A DNA stretch of 64,000 nt from Halobacillus litoralis (GCF_020171725.1 NZ_JAIVAJ010000007.1:236740-300739), one strand, 5' to 3'; counted from the first letter of the stretch, positions 41,587 through 50,721 are shown. A program made the numbers and translations. Notes: generated by a model not told the origin, from the letters alone.

Positions 41587-42039
41587 TTAAATGGAAACTT
41601 TCAAATGGTCTGAAACAGCTGCAGCAAAGGCTCGGCAGGATGCAAGGTCCTCCTCGGTATCCGGGTTCATTTCGATTTTGAGCCCTTCACACACCAACTC
41701 CGCCCCGCACTCTTTCACCCTTTTTTCCAACGTGTGGACGGCTTCGCAGTACATCGGATAGATGCTGTCGCCGGAACCGAATACGGCAACCGGAAGCCCG
41801 CTCAGATCTTCCTCTTCTAAGTCGTCATAAAAGTCTTCCACTTCATACGGCAGGTCGCCGTCGTTCCAGGTGTACGATCCAATCAGAACGGCATCGTAAT
41901 CGGTCAGGTCAGACGGCTCCACGTCATCGATTTCTTCAAGCGTCACCTCGTGTTCCGCTGACAAGTGCGATTCGAGAAGGTCGGCGATGTCTTCGGTGTT
42001 GCCGGACATACTGGCAAAACAAATCAGGATGCTTGCCAC
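41587..42039 (-). CDS. Flavodoxin (YkuN/YkuP type)
   Basis: 150 residues. FMN phosphate loop ASMSGNTEDIAD at residues 9-20, aromatic FMN-stacking region GSYTWNDGDLPYEVEDFYDD, and FGSGDSIYPMYCEAV. Very acidic, as expected for short-chain flavodoxins. It replaces ferredoxin as an electron carrier when iron is scarce; it follows an IDEAL-domain gene behind a perfect Fur box, matching the ykuNOP operon of B. subtilis. Confidence 0.95.
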   Translation of the reverse strand: MASILICFASMSGNTEDIADLLESHLSAEHEVTLEEIDDVEPSDLTDYDAVLIGSYTWNDGDLPYEVEDFYDDLEEEDLSGLPVAVFGSGDSIYPMYCEAVHTLEKRVKECGAELVCEGLKIEMNPDTEEDLASCRAFAAAVSDHLKVSI

Positions 42040-42041
42040 CG

Positions 42042-42428
42042 TTACCCCTCCTTCACCATTGTCATCCCGGAGATGATGGTTTGTATCGTGTTCAATTGCT
42101 GTGTATGGGAAAGGAAAACGGCTTCCTCTCGATTGGCAAGGGCTTCATCAATCTTGTGCTGATGATAGTTGATTGACAGGTCGAGATCCATCGACGTGCG
42201 AAGCGCTCCTTTATGATACAGTTCATCGATAAATTCTGCCGACATCGGATACGGGTCCTCCTCGTTCTGCTGGACACAGGCGTACCATCCGATGTGATCG
42301 ACGAAAAAGGGTTCGCCGATGATATGAAGGTGATCGCCTTTTTGGAACCGGACGATTTCATGGCAGGAACACCCTTTGTTTCCTTTCTCGTAACGGAAGG
42401 GTTTGAGTACGTACAGACAGTTTGGCAT
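42042..42428 (-). CDS. IDEAL-domain protein of the flavodoxin operon (YkuO-like)
   Basis: 128 residues from ATG 42428 (AGAGGAG upstream). The N-terminal two thirds contain a Cys-rich start (PNCLYVLKPFRYEKGNKGCS) and a small beta domain; the C-terminus carries the IDEAL motif in HKIDEALANREEAVFLSHTQ. IDEAL domains are short helical motifs of Firmicute proteins, thought to mediate protein contacts. First gene of the iron-regulated unit. Confidence 0.85.
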   Translation of the reverse strand: MPNCLYVLKPFRYEKGNKGCSCHEIVRFQKGDHLHIIGEPFFVDHIGWYACVQQNEEDPYPMSAEFIDELYHKGALRTSMDLDLSINYHQHKIDEALANREEAVFLSHTQQLNTIQTIISGMTMVKEG

Positions 42429-42464
42429 GGGGATGGCTCCTCTCTTTGTGTTAGTAACACTATA

Positions 42465-42483
42465 ATTGATAATGATTATCAAT
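42465..42483. promoter_or_regulatory. Fur box of the flavodoxin operon
   Basis: ATTGATAATGATTATCAAT, a perfect 9-1-9 palindrome matching the Fur consensus, 37 nt before the IDEAL-gene start. Confidence 0.95.
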
Positions 42484-42773
42484 GTCAACAAAACTCATAA
42501 AAAAACAGGCCCCCAAAAGGACCTGCTTTAATAAATCTATTTAATCAGGAATTATCATTACTCTTCTGAATGCGAACATGTTAGATGACATGTTTAAAAT
42601 AATAAGTTGACGCATCTTTTTCAAAGAGACCTTAACTGAATTTGTCTTTCGAACAAGTTTTTGAAATAATTAACTTTAAACCACTCAAAAAGTAGCAAGA
42701 ATGCTTTGTAGCTATGAATTGAGTATTGTATATAGAGAAAAGAACCTATAATACTGGTACTAGGGGGAGTTCG
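42484..42773. other. AT-rich intergenic region at the edge of the R-M island
   Basis: About 290 bp. It holds an imperfect hairpin CAGGCCC / GGACCTG with flanking A and T runs at 42505-42530 and otherwise AT-rich DNA with no ORF. The base composition falls here, marking the left boundary of the likely transferred segment. Confidence 0.55.
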
Positions 42774-44516
42774 ATGAGTGAACATAAAAAAAGTGGTGAT
42801 CAGCACGTTAAGCAAGTGGCATCGTACATAAAAAAGCTGGTTAAAGATGAGAACCCTCATTCAATTATTACAGAGGACAAGCTTGCCTACGAGACTGCTC
42901 AATACATTTATAAACGATTTCCTGCTGCGACATCGATTTATACCAAATTTGAAAAAGACGGTGCCCCTGATCATTTTCCAGATCTAATGATTCGTGAGAA
43001 CCAAGATGAAACTGAGGTTAACTTGTTTAAGGTAAAAGGCAATGGGATTGTTCAACCAAAAAATTTGGGAGCAAAAAGCTTTTTAAAGCAATATTTCAAA
43101 TCTGAAACTCTGCAAAAGAAATTCAATCGCTTCTTTGAAGAAAGCCATCGTAAGTTCTTCATTGAAATCCTCATTGAATTACAAGGATACAAGAGTGCTC
43201 AATTAAATACTCTTAGTATCAGGCAACTGAAACAGCACGTTAAGAAGCATTACCAGTCTTTCACCGATGAGCTTGAGCCCTATCGTGAGAAGTTCTTATC
43301 GGGTATTAGGGACTACTGTTTTTCAATCTTCATAGAAGAATATAACGAAGGGTCGGAGGGTTTCAAGACGGCTTTTAACGCCCTATTGATGCCAAATGCA
43401 TTAAATGTGATTTCCAGATATAAGAAAGATGGCGAAACTCTTCGTATTGAAACATTTGAACCTGGGGAATATCAGTCTCATGATGTTTCAATTCATAAAA
43501 GAGGCGGATACTCTTTGTCACTCGGCTACCATAGTATCGCCCTTAATCTGCGTTTTAAATTCGAGAGCTCACCGTTGTCCTCTATTAAACTCGCTACAAG
43601 CTACGAGGAGTTACCGAGTCCTGATGAAAGCCAAGTCACCAACTTAAAAACGGTTCAAGAGTTTGAAAATTTTGTAAGTAATCACAACGAAACCGAAAAG
43701 GAAAACAAGAGTAATGCAATTGGGAAGTGCAACGAAGCTGCTGTACAATACGCTATCATTAAAAACTATCCAAGCGTCATACAAGTTACTGAGGATGAAT
43801 GTATAGGTGTGTTGAGAACTTATGCCCCAAGAGTAGCTCAAAAAGAATTATTCAATATCATGAAGACCGCGCAGATTGCTATGGATGAGCTTAATCATTT
43901 TCTAACAAAACTGTATTCTGATTACAAGTTGGAAAGCGTTCAGCTGACAGGTGATTCATATATAGAAGATACGAATGAAACTGGGGATATCAAGATTCTG
44001 ATCCGGAGTCAGAATCGCTATTATGAAGAAAGCTTTTCACTGAAAGCGTATCAAAGAACCTTGGCGAAGATTACATCTAAAAATCCCGGTGCTGGCCAAA
44101 TCCTTGGAGAAAAGTACTTTGATGTAGGAACGTTGAAACCTTTACTTAAAAATCTTAAAGAGAATTACGAACCAGCAAATAGACAACAGTCTCTGGAGAC
44201 AGTCTCTGAACGCATTGGTGAAGCCTTGTCCGAGGCGGCAAATGAGAAACTAATTAAAGGCGTCCAAGCACTACTGGGGACAAGACCACTTATTATCAGC
44301 TTCTATTTGGAACAGAAAGCACATGTCGTGGAACACGGAAAAGTCAATGGCAAAATAACCGTTTTAAGAGATACTCCCACTTCTATTCAAAATCGTTTAA
44401 CCTGGAATAATGCTAAAGAAGAGCTTGATCTACGAATCAAATTTGGTTCAGGCGGGCAACATGGATGGTCATCTATGAAACTTGCCTGTGACTATAAAAT
44501 AAAGGAACACTTGTAG
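42774..44516 (+). CDS. Putative type II restriction endonuclease, internally duplicated
   Basis: 580 residues from ATG 42774 (GGGGGAG upstream). No family assigned by eye, but it pairs tail-to-tail with a DNA C5-methyltransferase. A PD-(D/E)XK-like core is seen at GD(405)-IKILI...FSLK(424), after a helix with Glu321, and a second at PD(70)-LMIR...LFK(86), after Glu40. Further matching pairs: KNLGA-KSFLKQYF (96-108) with KNPGA-GQILGEKYF (436-449); LNLRFKFES (257-265) with LDLRIKFGS (551-559); SSIKLATSY (269-277) with SSMKLACDY (566-574). So the chain looks like two copies of a 260-290 residue nuclease unit. AT-richer than its neighbours. Confidence 0.7.
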   Translation: MSEHKKSGDQHVKQVASYIKKLVKDENPHSIITEDKLAYETAQYIYKRFPAATSIYTKFEKDGAPDHFPDLMIRENQDETEVNLFKVKGNGIVQPKNLGAKSFLKQYFKSETLQKKFNRFFEESHRKFFIEILIELQGYKSAQLNTLSIRQLKQHVKKHYQSFTDELEPYREKFLSGIRDYCFSIFIEEYNEGSEGFKTAFNALLMPNALNVISRYKKDGETLRIETFEPGEYQSHDVSIHKRGGYSLSLGYHSIALNLRFKFESSPLSSIKLATSYEELPSPDESQVTNLKTVQEFENFVSNHNETEKENKSNAIGKCNEAAVQYAIIKNYPSVIQVTEDECIGVLRTYAPRVAQKELFNIMKTAQIAMDELNHFLTKLYSDYKLESVQLTGDSYIEDTNETGDIKILIRSQNRYYEESFSLKAYQRTLAKITSKNPGAGQILGEKYFDVGTLKPLLKNLKENYEPANRQQSLETVSERIGEALSEAANEKLIKGVQALLGTRPLIISFYLEQKAHVVEHGKVNGKITVLRDTPTSIQNRLTWNNAKEELDLRIKFGSGGQHGWSSMKLACDYKIKEHL

Positions 44517-44521
44517 AAACT

Positions 44522-44560
44522 AAAAAATCACCTGGTCACTCTTTGACTCAGGTGATTTTT
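44522..44560. terminator. Bidirectional terminator between nuclease and methyltransferase
   Basis: AAAAATCACCTG / CAGGTGATTTTT perfect 12-bp stem. Confidence 0.93.
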
Positions 44561-44561
44561 A

Positions 44562-45815
44562 TTACAATAAAGAGAATTGGAACGGTTGTTTGGAGTGGCT
44601 GACAGCATACTCTGCAATAGGCTTCGCGATCTCCTTCGCCAATTTCACAGGAACCGCATTTCCAATTTGTTTGTAAGCTTTGTTTATTTGACTATTTAAG
44701 CTAATCGAATTATTTTGACCAGTACTGAAAGAGTACCAATCCGGGAATGTTTGAATCCGTGCTGCTTCCTTTACAGAAAGCCGACGATGGTTCTCTTCCC
44801 CATCAGGGAAAATCCATTCGTCCTTGTCGATTTTCTCCATCGGGTTCCCACCAGGATGCAAGGGTGCTTGCCTTCCACTCGCCTGAATCGTAAAGCTCTG
44901 TTCATCCCAAGTCTTTTTCCGGTTTCGGCTCATATACATCGTAGAATACCCACCAGTGTAATACGGACCAGGATCATTCTCCAAGTCTCCGATTGCATCC
45001 TTCAGCGTGACGTAATCTAACAATTCAGGTGCGTCTCCATGAGTGGGTTCAGGAAATTCATATACAAAATCCAAGTCTTTCCTTACCCCTACTAGGAAAA
45101 CTCTCTCTCTTAATTGGGGGACTCCATAATCCCTAGCATTGACAAGCTTTGAATAGACTCTATATCCTGCTGCTTCAAAATCTTGGACAATTTGCTCGAA
45201 CACCTGACCATTTGCAAGCGTCAGCATCCCTTTTACATTTTCAGCTACAAAGAACTCCGGCTGGGTCTGGATAAGTGAACGTATGAATTGGATGTATAAG
45301 AAGTTCCGGTCATCATCCACTAAGCGAGGACCAGCACCACTGAAACCTGGACACGGGAAACCACCAAGTACAATGTTACTTGCCGGGAATTGATTGACCT
45401 TACAAACGTCTTTATTGTGCAGGAACGTGTGTGGAGACATATTCAGTCCATAAGTCTCCAGAGCCTCTTTAAAGAAATCATTAGCATAGGCTGTATGAAA
45501 GATGTTTCTCATTCCAAGCTCTGAAAATGTTTTACGGTCTTCAAAAGCCTTTCGTGCACTTTCTTTTCCATGAACAGCTTCTAAACCAGCTAATTCAAAG
45601 CCTAAGTCAAGTCCACCTGCCCCACAAAACAGGCTGGTAATGTTATATTTTTCTTTACTCAATTGGATATCTTCAATATCAAAGTCACTTTCTGTTTCGA
45701 CTGCCTTCTTTTTGGCCTCTTCGATCTTGTTCATTAATACTCGCTGGACTTCATTGGCATCATAGTTTGAAGCAGGCTTGTATTTTCCACGCCCTCTTTG
45801 GTTCACTTTAACCAT
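44562..45815 (-). CDS. DNA (cytosine-5) methyltransferase
   Basis: 417 residues from ATG 45815 (GAAAGGGG upstream). Full set of C5-MTase motifs: I SLFCGAGGLDLGFE, IV GGFPCPGFSGAG (catalytic Cys), VI FVAENVKG, VIII QLRERVFLVGV, X IGNAVPVKLAKEI. The target-recognition part contains SFTIQASGRQAPLHPGG. An N-terminal extension of about 75 residues is Lys/Glu-rich. It protects host DNA from the convergent nuclease. The recognition sequence cannot be read from this. Confidence 0.95.
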   Translation of the reverse strand: MVKVNQRGRGKYKPASNYDANEVQRVLMNKIEEAKKKAVETESDFDIEDIQLSKEKYNITSLFCGAGGLDLGFELAGLEAVHGKESARKAFEDRKTFSELGMRNIFHTAYANDFFKEALETYGLNMSPHTFLHNKDVCKVNQFPASNIVLGGFPCPGFSGAGPRLVDDDRNFLYIQFIRSLIQTQPEFFVAENVKGMLTLANGQVFEQIVQDFEAAGYRVYSKLVNARDYGVPQLRERVFLVGVRKDLDFVYEFPEPTHGDAPELLDYVTLKDAIGDLENDPGPYYTGGYSTMYMSRNRKKTWDEQSFTIQASGRQAPLHPGGNPMEKIDKDEWIFPDGEENHRRLSVKEAARIQTFPDWYSFSTGQNNSISLNSQINKAYKQIGNAVPVKLAKEIAKPIAEYAVSHSKQPFQFSLL

Positions 45816-45889
45816 CAGTAAGCCCCTTTCTAAGTCATAAAAGACTACACGAACGTTTGTTCTCATTTATAATATCATAGTTTTATTTC

Positions 45890-45907
45890 ACAAAGCACGT
45901 ACTTTGT
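45890..45907. promoter_or_regulatory. Inverted repeat upstream of the methyltransferase
   Basis: ACAAAG-cacgta-CTTTGT, 75 nt upstream of the start. Possible operator; no controller gene is seen. Confidence 0.3.
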
Positions 45908-46009
45908 TTCGTAACTTACAAATATTCATTTCACTTTACAAACAATTTTCTATTATATCATTCATTTTGTCTATAATAAAATCCATTCAAATCATGCCAT
46001 ATTTTACAA

Positions 46010-46471
46010 TCAACGAACGACTCCTCGTTTTCCCTCTATGTAATCCAATAGAGCATCCCTGTGCTGCTGATTAACTAGTTCTGGCATGTCATCTGGACGA
46101 AAGAATTGCAGCTCAATTGTCTCTTTGTCATGAGCTGATAACTCTCCTCCTAATACTTTAAGCTCAAAGAAGTAAGCAATGGTCTGTGCCTGGTCTCCGT
46201 TCGGGTACTCATCAAAATACTTTGAATAGATCCCGATCAGCTTGGTCAACTCTACTTTGAGACCTGTTTCTTCCTGTACTTCACGTTTGACGGCTTCCTC
46301 GACAGACTCTCCTAATTCGAGTGCTCCTCCCGGGAACCCCCAGACTCCTTTATCCGCGCGCTTCTGTAGTAAAATTTCACCTTGGTCATTCACCACGCAG
46401 CCTCCGGCGAAGTTTAGAATGATCGGGTCGTGTCCGACTTTGCTGCGAATCCATTTTATGTAATCAACCAT
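46010..46471 (-). CDS. Nudix hydrolase
   Basis: 153 residues. Nudix box GGALELGESVEEAVKREVQE followed by ETGL, matching Gx5Ex7REUxEExGU. The N-terminus (VDYIKWIRSKVGHDPIILNF) and the FRPDDMPELV segment are typical of Bacillus ADP-ribose/NTP-type Nudix proteins. The start overlaps the GNAT stop by 8 nt, so they are co-translated. Substrate unknown. Confidence 0.92.
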   Translation of the reverse strand: MVDYIKWIRSKVGHDPIILNFAGGCVVNDQGEILLQKRADKGVWGFPGGALELGESVEEAVKREVQEETGLKVELTKLIGIYSKYFDEYPNGDQAQTIAYFFELKVLGGELSAHDKETIELQFFRPDDMPELVNQQHRDALLDYIEGKRGVVR

Positions 46472-47291
46472 GATTAAACTCCTTCTTCATCCAGACCTGC
46501 TCTATGACGGGTTCGTTTTCTCTGGATTGATACCTTTCATAGATTGGATGTTGATGGGGCACGTTGAAGGCCGCCACGCGCCAGCCTGCAAAATGGGTTT
46601 CCAGTGCTGAAAGAAGGGCGTCATAGTGGCCGAATCCGTCCAAGGCCTGCAGCTGGAACAGGGTCATGATTTTATTGGGCTGCTTGGAAAGCACGGCGTA
46701 TCCAACAGCCTCTTCCCCTTCTTTGATGACGTAGATCTCTCTTCCATCCACAAACGGCACTTTATTCTGCCATGGGACCGGCTCCTCTTCTACTCCGAGC
46801 GCCTTCCACTCGATGATGGACACGTGGTGAACGGTACAGGAGGATTCCGTTGATTCGAATTTCATCCTGAGCGTCGACAGCCGATCGCACACTTTGTACC
46901 CGAACCTTTCGTACAAACGGATTGCCCCGTCATTGTCCGAGATCGCTTCAAGCGTCGAGACCTCTACTCCCTTCTCATTGAAAAGGTCCACCGATTTCTG
47001 GATCAGCTCCCTTCCTACACCTTTGCTTCGGTAATCGGGATGAACGGCCGTCCCTCCGTTGTACGAGGTCTTTTTCCCGTCGATTTGTTGAATGCTGTTT
47101 AAAATGATGCCGACCGGGCGATCGTCATCGTATGCCACGAAGGAATATTCGGGCGACAGCTTCTTAGAGGCTAAAGTCTGGATAAAGGCCTCCATGTCCA
47201 TCTGAATATTCACCGCGTAATCTTGGAATCCTTCGTTCATGGCCGTTAACGCTTCTTGTAGCGGGACGTTCTGCATAAATCGTAGTTTCAT
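46464..47291 (-). CDS. Two-domain GNAT acetyltransferase
   Basis: 275 residues from ATG 47291 (GGAGGAAGG upstream); the longer ORF extends antisense into the P450 gene and is not credible. N-terminal GNAT (about 1-150) with GGTAVHPDYRSKGVGRELIQ (acetyl-CoA loop) and AIRLYERFGYKV; the C-terminal half is a second GNAT-like fold with YVIKEGEEAVGYAVLSK. Followed by the Nudix gene in the same unit. Confidence 0.88.
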   Translation of the reverse strand: MKLRFMQNVPLQEALTAMNEGFQDYAVNIQMDMEAFIQTLASKKLSPEYSFVAYDDDRPVGIILNSIQQIDGKKTSYNGGTAVHPDYRSKGVGRELIQKSVDLFNEKGVEVSTLEAISDNDGAIRLYERFGYKVCDRLSTLRMKFESTESSCTVHHVSIIEWKALGVEEEPVPWQNKVPFVDGREIYVIKEGEEAVGYAVLSKQPNKIMTLFQLQALDGFGHYDALLSALETHFAGWRVAAFNVPHQHPIYERYQSRENEPVIEQVWMKKEFNHG

Positions 47292-47414
47292 AGTCCTTCC
47301 TCCTCTAAAAATAAGTTCGCTACCTTCCTTAAGGATTCCTCTTTGGAAAAGTTTGTGGCGTCTCTCCCATGGGTACATGAAGGTAATATCTACATAATTT
47401 AAGGAGCTGAACCC

Positions 47415-48719
47415 ATGACTAAACAAATTCCTAAAGCAGAAGGTTTCGACAATACGCTTTCTCTCATCAACGACGGTTTTCATTTCTTCATCGATCGTCA
47501 TAAACAGCTGGGCACGAATATCTTTGAGACGCGCCTGATCGGGCGGAAGGCGGTCTGCATCGTCGGCGAAGAAGCGTCGAGGATTTTTTATGATACGGAG
47601 AAATTCAAGCGCGAAGGGGCGATGCCGAAGCCGCTGAAGATGTCGTTGTTTGGTGAAGGCAGTCTGCATGGCATGGACGGGGAAGCGCACCGTCACCGGA
47701 AGCGCACGTTTCTTTCGATGTTCACGCCGGACCGGGTGGAGGAGATGAAGCAGATTGCGCTGAAGGAGCTGGACCGTAAGGCGGAAGAATGGACGGGGCG
47801 CGACAAGGTGATTTTATTTGACGAATTCCAAGAGATCTTGACGCGGGCTGGCTGTGCGTGGGCGGGTGTGCCGCTTCACGAGGATGAGGTGGAAGTCCGG
47901 ACGCGGGAGATGGTTCAGATGGTGGAGTCGTTCGGGGGTTCGCTGTCGCGCTTCCAGGACGGGAAAAAGGCGCGGGAAAGCCACGAGGCGTGGTTGAAGG
48001 GGATCATCAAGGATGTGCGCAAGGGCAGGCTTCAGCCTGAGCCGTACACGGCGGCTTACATTATGGCGCATCACCGTGAGCCGGACGGGAAGCTGTGGGA
48101 TGTGGAGACGGCGGCGGTCGAGCTGAGTAATTCGTTCCGCCCGCTGCTTGCGACGGTGCACCTGCTCGTCCTCGGGATGGTGGCGATGCATGAGCATCCG
48201 GACGCGCATGCCCGGTTAAAAAAAGACGAGGGGTTATACAGTCACTGGTTCGCCCAGGAAACGCGCCGGTTCTACCCGTTTGTGCCCGCGATGATTGCCA
48301 AGGTGCAGAAGAATTTCCTGTGGCAGGGCTATGAATTCAAGAAAAATACGCGGGTCGTGCTGGATTTGTATGGCACGAACCGCCACCCGGACAGCTGGGA
48401 ATATCCGAATGCGTTCATTCCGGAGCGGTTCGACGGCTGGAAAGGCAGCCCGTTTTCGTTTGTGCCGCAGGGCGGCGGCGATCATCACACAGGACACCGC
48501 TGTGCGGGTGAGTGGCTGACGGTGATTGTGATGAGTTCGTTCTTTGAGTTTTTGGCGAAGAATGTGGCGTTTGATGTGCCGGATCAGGATCTTTCGTTTT
48601 CAATGGAACGGATGCCGACGTCGCCTGTGAGTGGGTTTGAGATTTCGAATGTGCGGAAGAAGGATGGGTATGAGGAAACGCTGGGTGAATTGAATCAGGG
48701 GTTTGCGGCTAGGCGTTAA
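47415..48719 (+). CDS. CYP152-family fatty-acid peroxygenase/decarboxylase P450
   Basis: 434 residues. Cytochrome P450 using hydrogen peroxide: haem ligand Cys363 in GGGDHHTGHRCAGEW, and the substrate-carboxylate Arg242-Pro243 in NSFRPLLAT, which marks CYP152. Phe79 and His85 (SLFGEGSLHGMDG) fall where Phe79 and His85 sit in Jeotgalicoccus OleT, while B. subtilis BSbeta has Gln85. His85 favours decarboxylation to 1-alkenes over hydroxylation. Soluble, cytoplasmic. Divergent from the GNAT gene. Its codons are more GC-rich than its neighbours. Confidence 0.94.
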   Translation: MTKQIPKAEGFDNTLSLINDGFHFFIDRHKQLGTNIFETRLIGRKAVCIVGEEASRIFYDTEKFKREGAMPKPLKMSLFGEGSLHGMDGEAHRHRKRTFLSMFTPDRVEEMKQIALKELDRKAEEWTGRDKVILFDEFQEILTRAGCAWAGVPLHEDEVEVRTREMVQMVESFGGSLSRFQDGKKARESHEAWLKGIIKDVRKGRLQPEPYTAAYIMAHHREPDGKLWDVETAAVELSNSFRPLLATVHLLVLGMVAMHEHPDAHARLKKDEGLYSHWFAQETRRFYPFVPAMIAKVQKNFLWQGYEFKKNTRVVLDLYGTNRHPDSWEYPNAFIPERFDGWKGSPFSFVPQGGGDHHTGHRCAGEWLTVIVMSSFFEFLAKNVAFDVPDQDLSFSMERMPTSPVSGFEISNVRKKDGYEETLGELNQGFAARR

Positions 48720-48724
48720 AACAC

Positions 48725-48751
48725 ACCCCGACATGTAAGAGTGTCGGGGTT
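48725..48751. terminator. Bidirectional terminator
   Basis: ACCCCGACA / TGTCGGGGT hairpin between the convergent P450 and yesL-like genes; no long T run. Confidence 0.75.
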
Positions 48752-49328
48752 ACGAATTAACGGATCGTAGGTAAAGCTTAAAAGTAATCAGATTGACGAT
48801 TACGACAACGGCAATCACTAAGACAGGCATAATATAAATAATCGTAGCTCCTGTAATCCATATTAAAATTGTTGATAAGGACGTTTGGGCGTTATAGAAG
48901 GCCTTCACAAAAGAAAACTTAATGAGTTGAATCCCTCTCACCGACTGATGAACAAATGAAGGAAAGAAAAAGACACTCGTGATCAAGTAAATAAAACTTG
49001 CGATTCCAGTCAGGGAGAGTAATAACGTTTGAATAGGGTGGTCAATTTGATAGAAAATGATTAGATCCATCATCAAGAGAATGCCGAACCCGATCCATAG
49101 CGTACTGAGCCACCCTGTTCTGCAATATTCTTTAAAAGCTGCAACATATGCTTTCAACACCGTGTCATCATTTTCTATTTCCCAATTTTGAATCACCTTG
49201 ACCATCGCTAATGTGGAAGGTCCAATAGTGAGGACAGGCAAGGATGCCAGGAACCAAAGGGCACCCAGTATTAAGAAGTTCATCGTTTTACTCAATACGG
49301 TTGATAGTTTTCCATCCATTGCGAACAT
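48750..49328 (-). CDS. YesL-family (DUF624) membrane protein
   Basis: 192 residues from ATG 49328 (GAGGAGGTG upstream). Five to six membrane helices; family landmarks NFLILGALWFLASLPVLTIG and FFFPSFVHQSVRGIQLIKFS. YesL proteins occur in carbohydrate ABC operons with YesM/YesN and are of unproven function. Last gene of the fructan ABC operon. Confidence 0.88.
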   Translation of the reverse strand: MFAMDGKLSTVLSKTMNFLILGALWFLASLPVLTIGPSTLAMVKVIQNWEIENDDTVLKAYVAAFKEYCRTGWLSTLWIGFGILLMMDLIIFYQIDHPIQTLLLSLTGIASFIYLITSVFFFPSFVHQSVRGIQLIKFSFVKAFYNAQTSLSTILIWITGATIIYIMPVLVIAVVVIVNLITFKLYLRSVNS

Positions 49329-49344
49329 CCTCGCACCTCCTCTT

Positions 49345-50721
49345 TCAAATTTCACTTATAGCCTTCTGTGTATCAATGAGGCCCATCTCCAACTCTACTA
49401 CATCCGATGCGGCATGGAGTGTGATTGTCAATTCGTCCCCTTTTATATATGCGATTTCTGACATTGCATGTGCACCACCATTTAGAAAAAGTTCAATTGA
49501 TCCTTCATCGATGATCAATTGGATTTCTTCAATTGACTCCACCGTCATCGAATCGACACTTGGGAATACTTTTGAAAACGTCGTCTCTGAACTTTTCGTG
49601 CGGTCCATCTGAACTACCTGTTCTTCTGAATCGAAACGAATGTCTACTTTTCCATCGTCCCCTCCAACTGTCAAAGTGAACGCAGAGGCATCGTTTTTTA
49701 ACAATGCGATTAAGCTTATCTGCTTAGAGGAAGTCAAAGTTTCAGAATGACCCGGCTGAAGTTGAACGTCCTTCGTCAAGTTTTCATTCTGTATTGGACT
49801 AAGAGAAATTGGTTTTTGAATGAGCCTGCCTTTTTTAAGACTCAGCACTCTCGGAATCGACATCGTGCCCCTGAATGGTTGAGTCGGTACCTCATTTGCA
49901 TATTCCCAGTTGTTCATCCATCCGATCCATAAGGGTTCTTCCGTCCCGCTCCAGGTGACAGCTGCGTAAAAGTCTCGACCATAGTCGGCCCATTTAATTT
50001 CGTCTTGTGGCTGATCACAGTTGAAACGTTCTCCATCAAATTCACCTGTGAAGTATTGAATCGCTGAGCCTCCATTTGGTCCTCCAGGGTTGATACTTAC
50101 AATCAGTACCCACTTATCGTCAAACCGAATTAAATCCGGGCATTCCCACACCCCGCCATGCGCACCATATTCTTGCCCAAACGACGAGAGGTACGTCCAT
50201 TCAAGGAGGTTCTCAGAACGATAAAATTGAATATGGTCTCCACATGCGAGTGACATGACCCAATGGTTCTTAAACCTCGTAACCTTCGGATCTCTAAAGT
50301 CCTCGAGACCAGGGTTTCGGATGACAGGATTGCTTTGATGTTTCTCCCACGTTCGTCCTTTGTCTGTTGAGAAGGCAACTCCTTGAGTTTCATGGCCCTC
50401 TTTATGGTAGGTAAAAAGAGCGACCATCACTTTCTGTTCCCCTTCCTGAAGCCCAGTTGTATTGTCATCATCCACCACGACGCTCCCTGAGAAAATCATG
50501 CCGTTCTCGTCTGGATATAGGGCAATGGGGAGGTGCTCCCAGTGAAGCAAATCCCGACTAACGGCATGCCCCCAGTGCATCGGTCCCCAGATGCGGCTTT
50601 CTGGATGGTGTTGATAAAAAAGGTGATACTCTCCATCTAAATAACACAATCCATTTGGGTCGTTCATCCAGTTCTTTTCTGGACTAAAATGGAACGCTGG
50701 ACGATAATTTGTTTCGTTCAT
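49345..50721 (-). CDS. Cytoplasmic GH32 beta-fructosidase
   Basis: 458 residues from ATG 50721 (GGAGGGG upstream). No signal peptide. GH32 motifs: WMNDPNG (nucleophile), DFRDPKV, and GGVWECPDL (acid/base Glu). A C-terminal beta-sandwich follows (about 330-458). It should hydrolyse imported fructo-oligosaccharides, sucrose or their phosphates; because import is by ABC rather than PTS, unphosphorylated substrates are more likely. 14 nt after the MalG-type permease. Confidence 0.94.
   Translation of the reverse strand: MNETNYRPAFHFSPEKNWMNDPNGLCYLDGEYHLFYQHHPESRIWGPMHWGHAVSRDLLHWEHLPIALYPDENGMIFSGSVVVDDDNTTGLQEGEQKVMVALFTYHKEGHETQGVAFSTDKGRTWEKHQSNPVIRNPGLEDFRDPKVTRFKNHWVMSLACGDHIQFYRSENLLEWTYLSSFGQEYGAHGGVWECPDLIRFDDKWVLIVSINPGGPNGGSAIQYFTGEFDGERFNCDQPQDEIKWADYGRDFYAAVTWSGTEEPLWIGWMNNWEYANEVPTQPFRGTMSIPRVLSLKKGRLIQKPISLSPIQNENLTKDVQLQPGHSETLTSSKQISLIALLKNDASAFTLTVGGDDGKVDIRFDSEEQVVQMDRTKSSETTFSKVFPSVDSMTVESIEEIQLIIDEGSIELFLNGGAHAMSEIAYIKGDELTITLHAASDVVELEMGLIDTQKAISEI

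Noticed and set aside
42505..42530. Terminator upstream of the restriction gene
   Set aside because: No gene runs into it on the plus strand and the stem is imperfect, so it is only noted as a hairpin in the intergenic region.
47292..47696. N-terminal extension of the GNAT ORF
   Set aside because: It lies antisense to the P450 N-terminus, and a good ribosome site supports the start at 47291.
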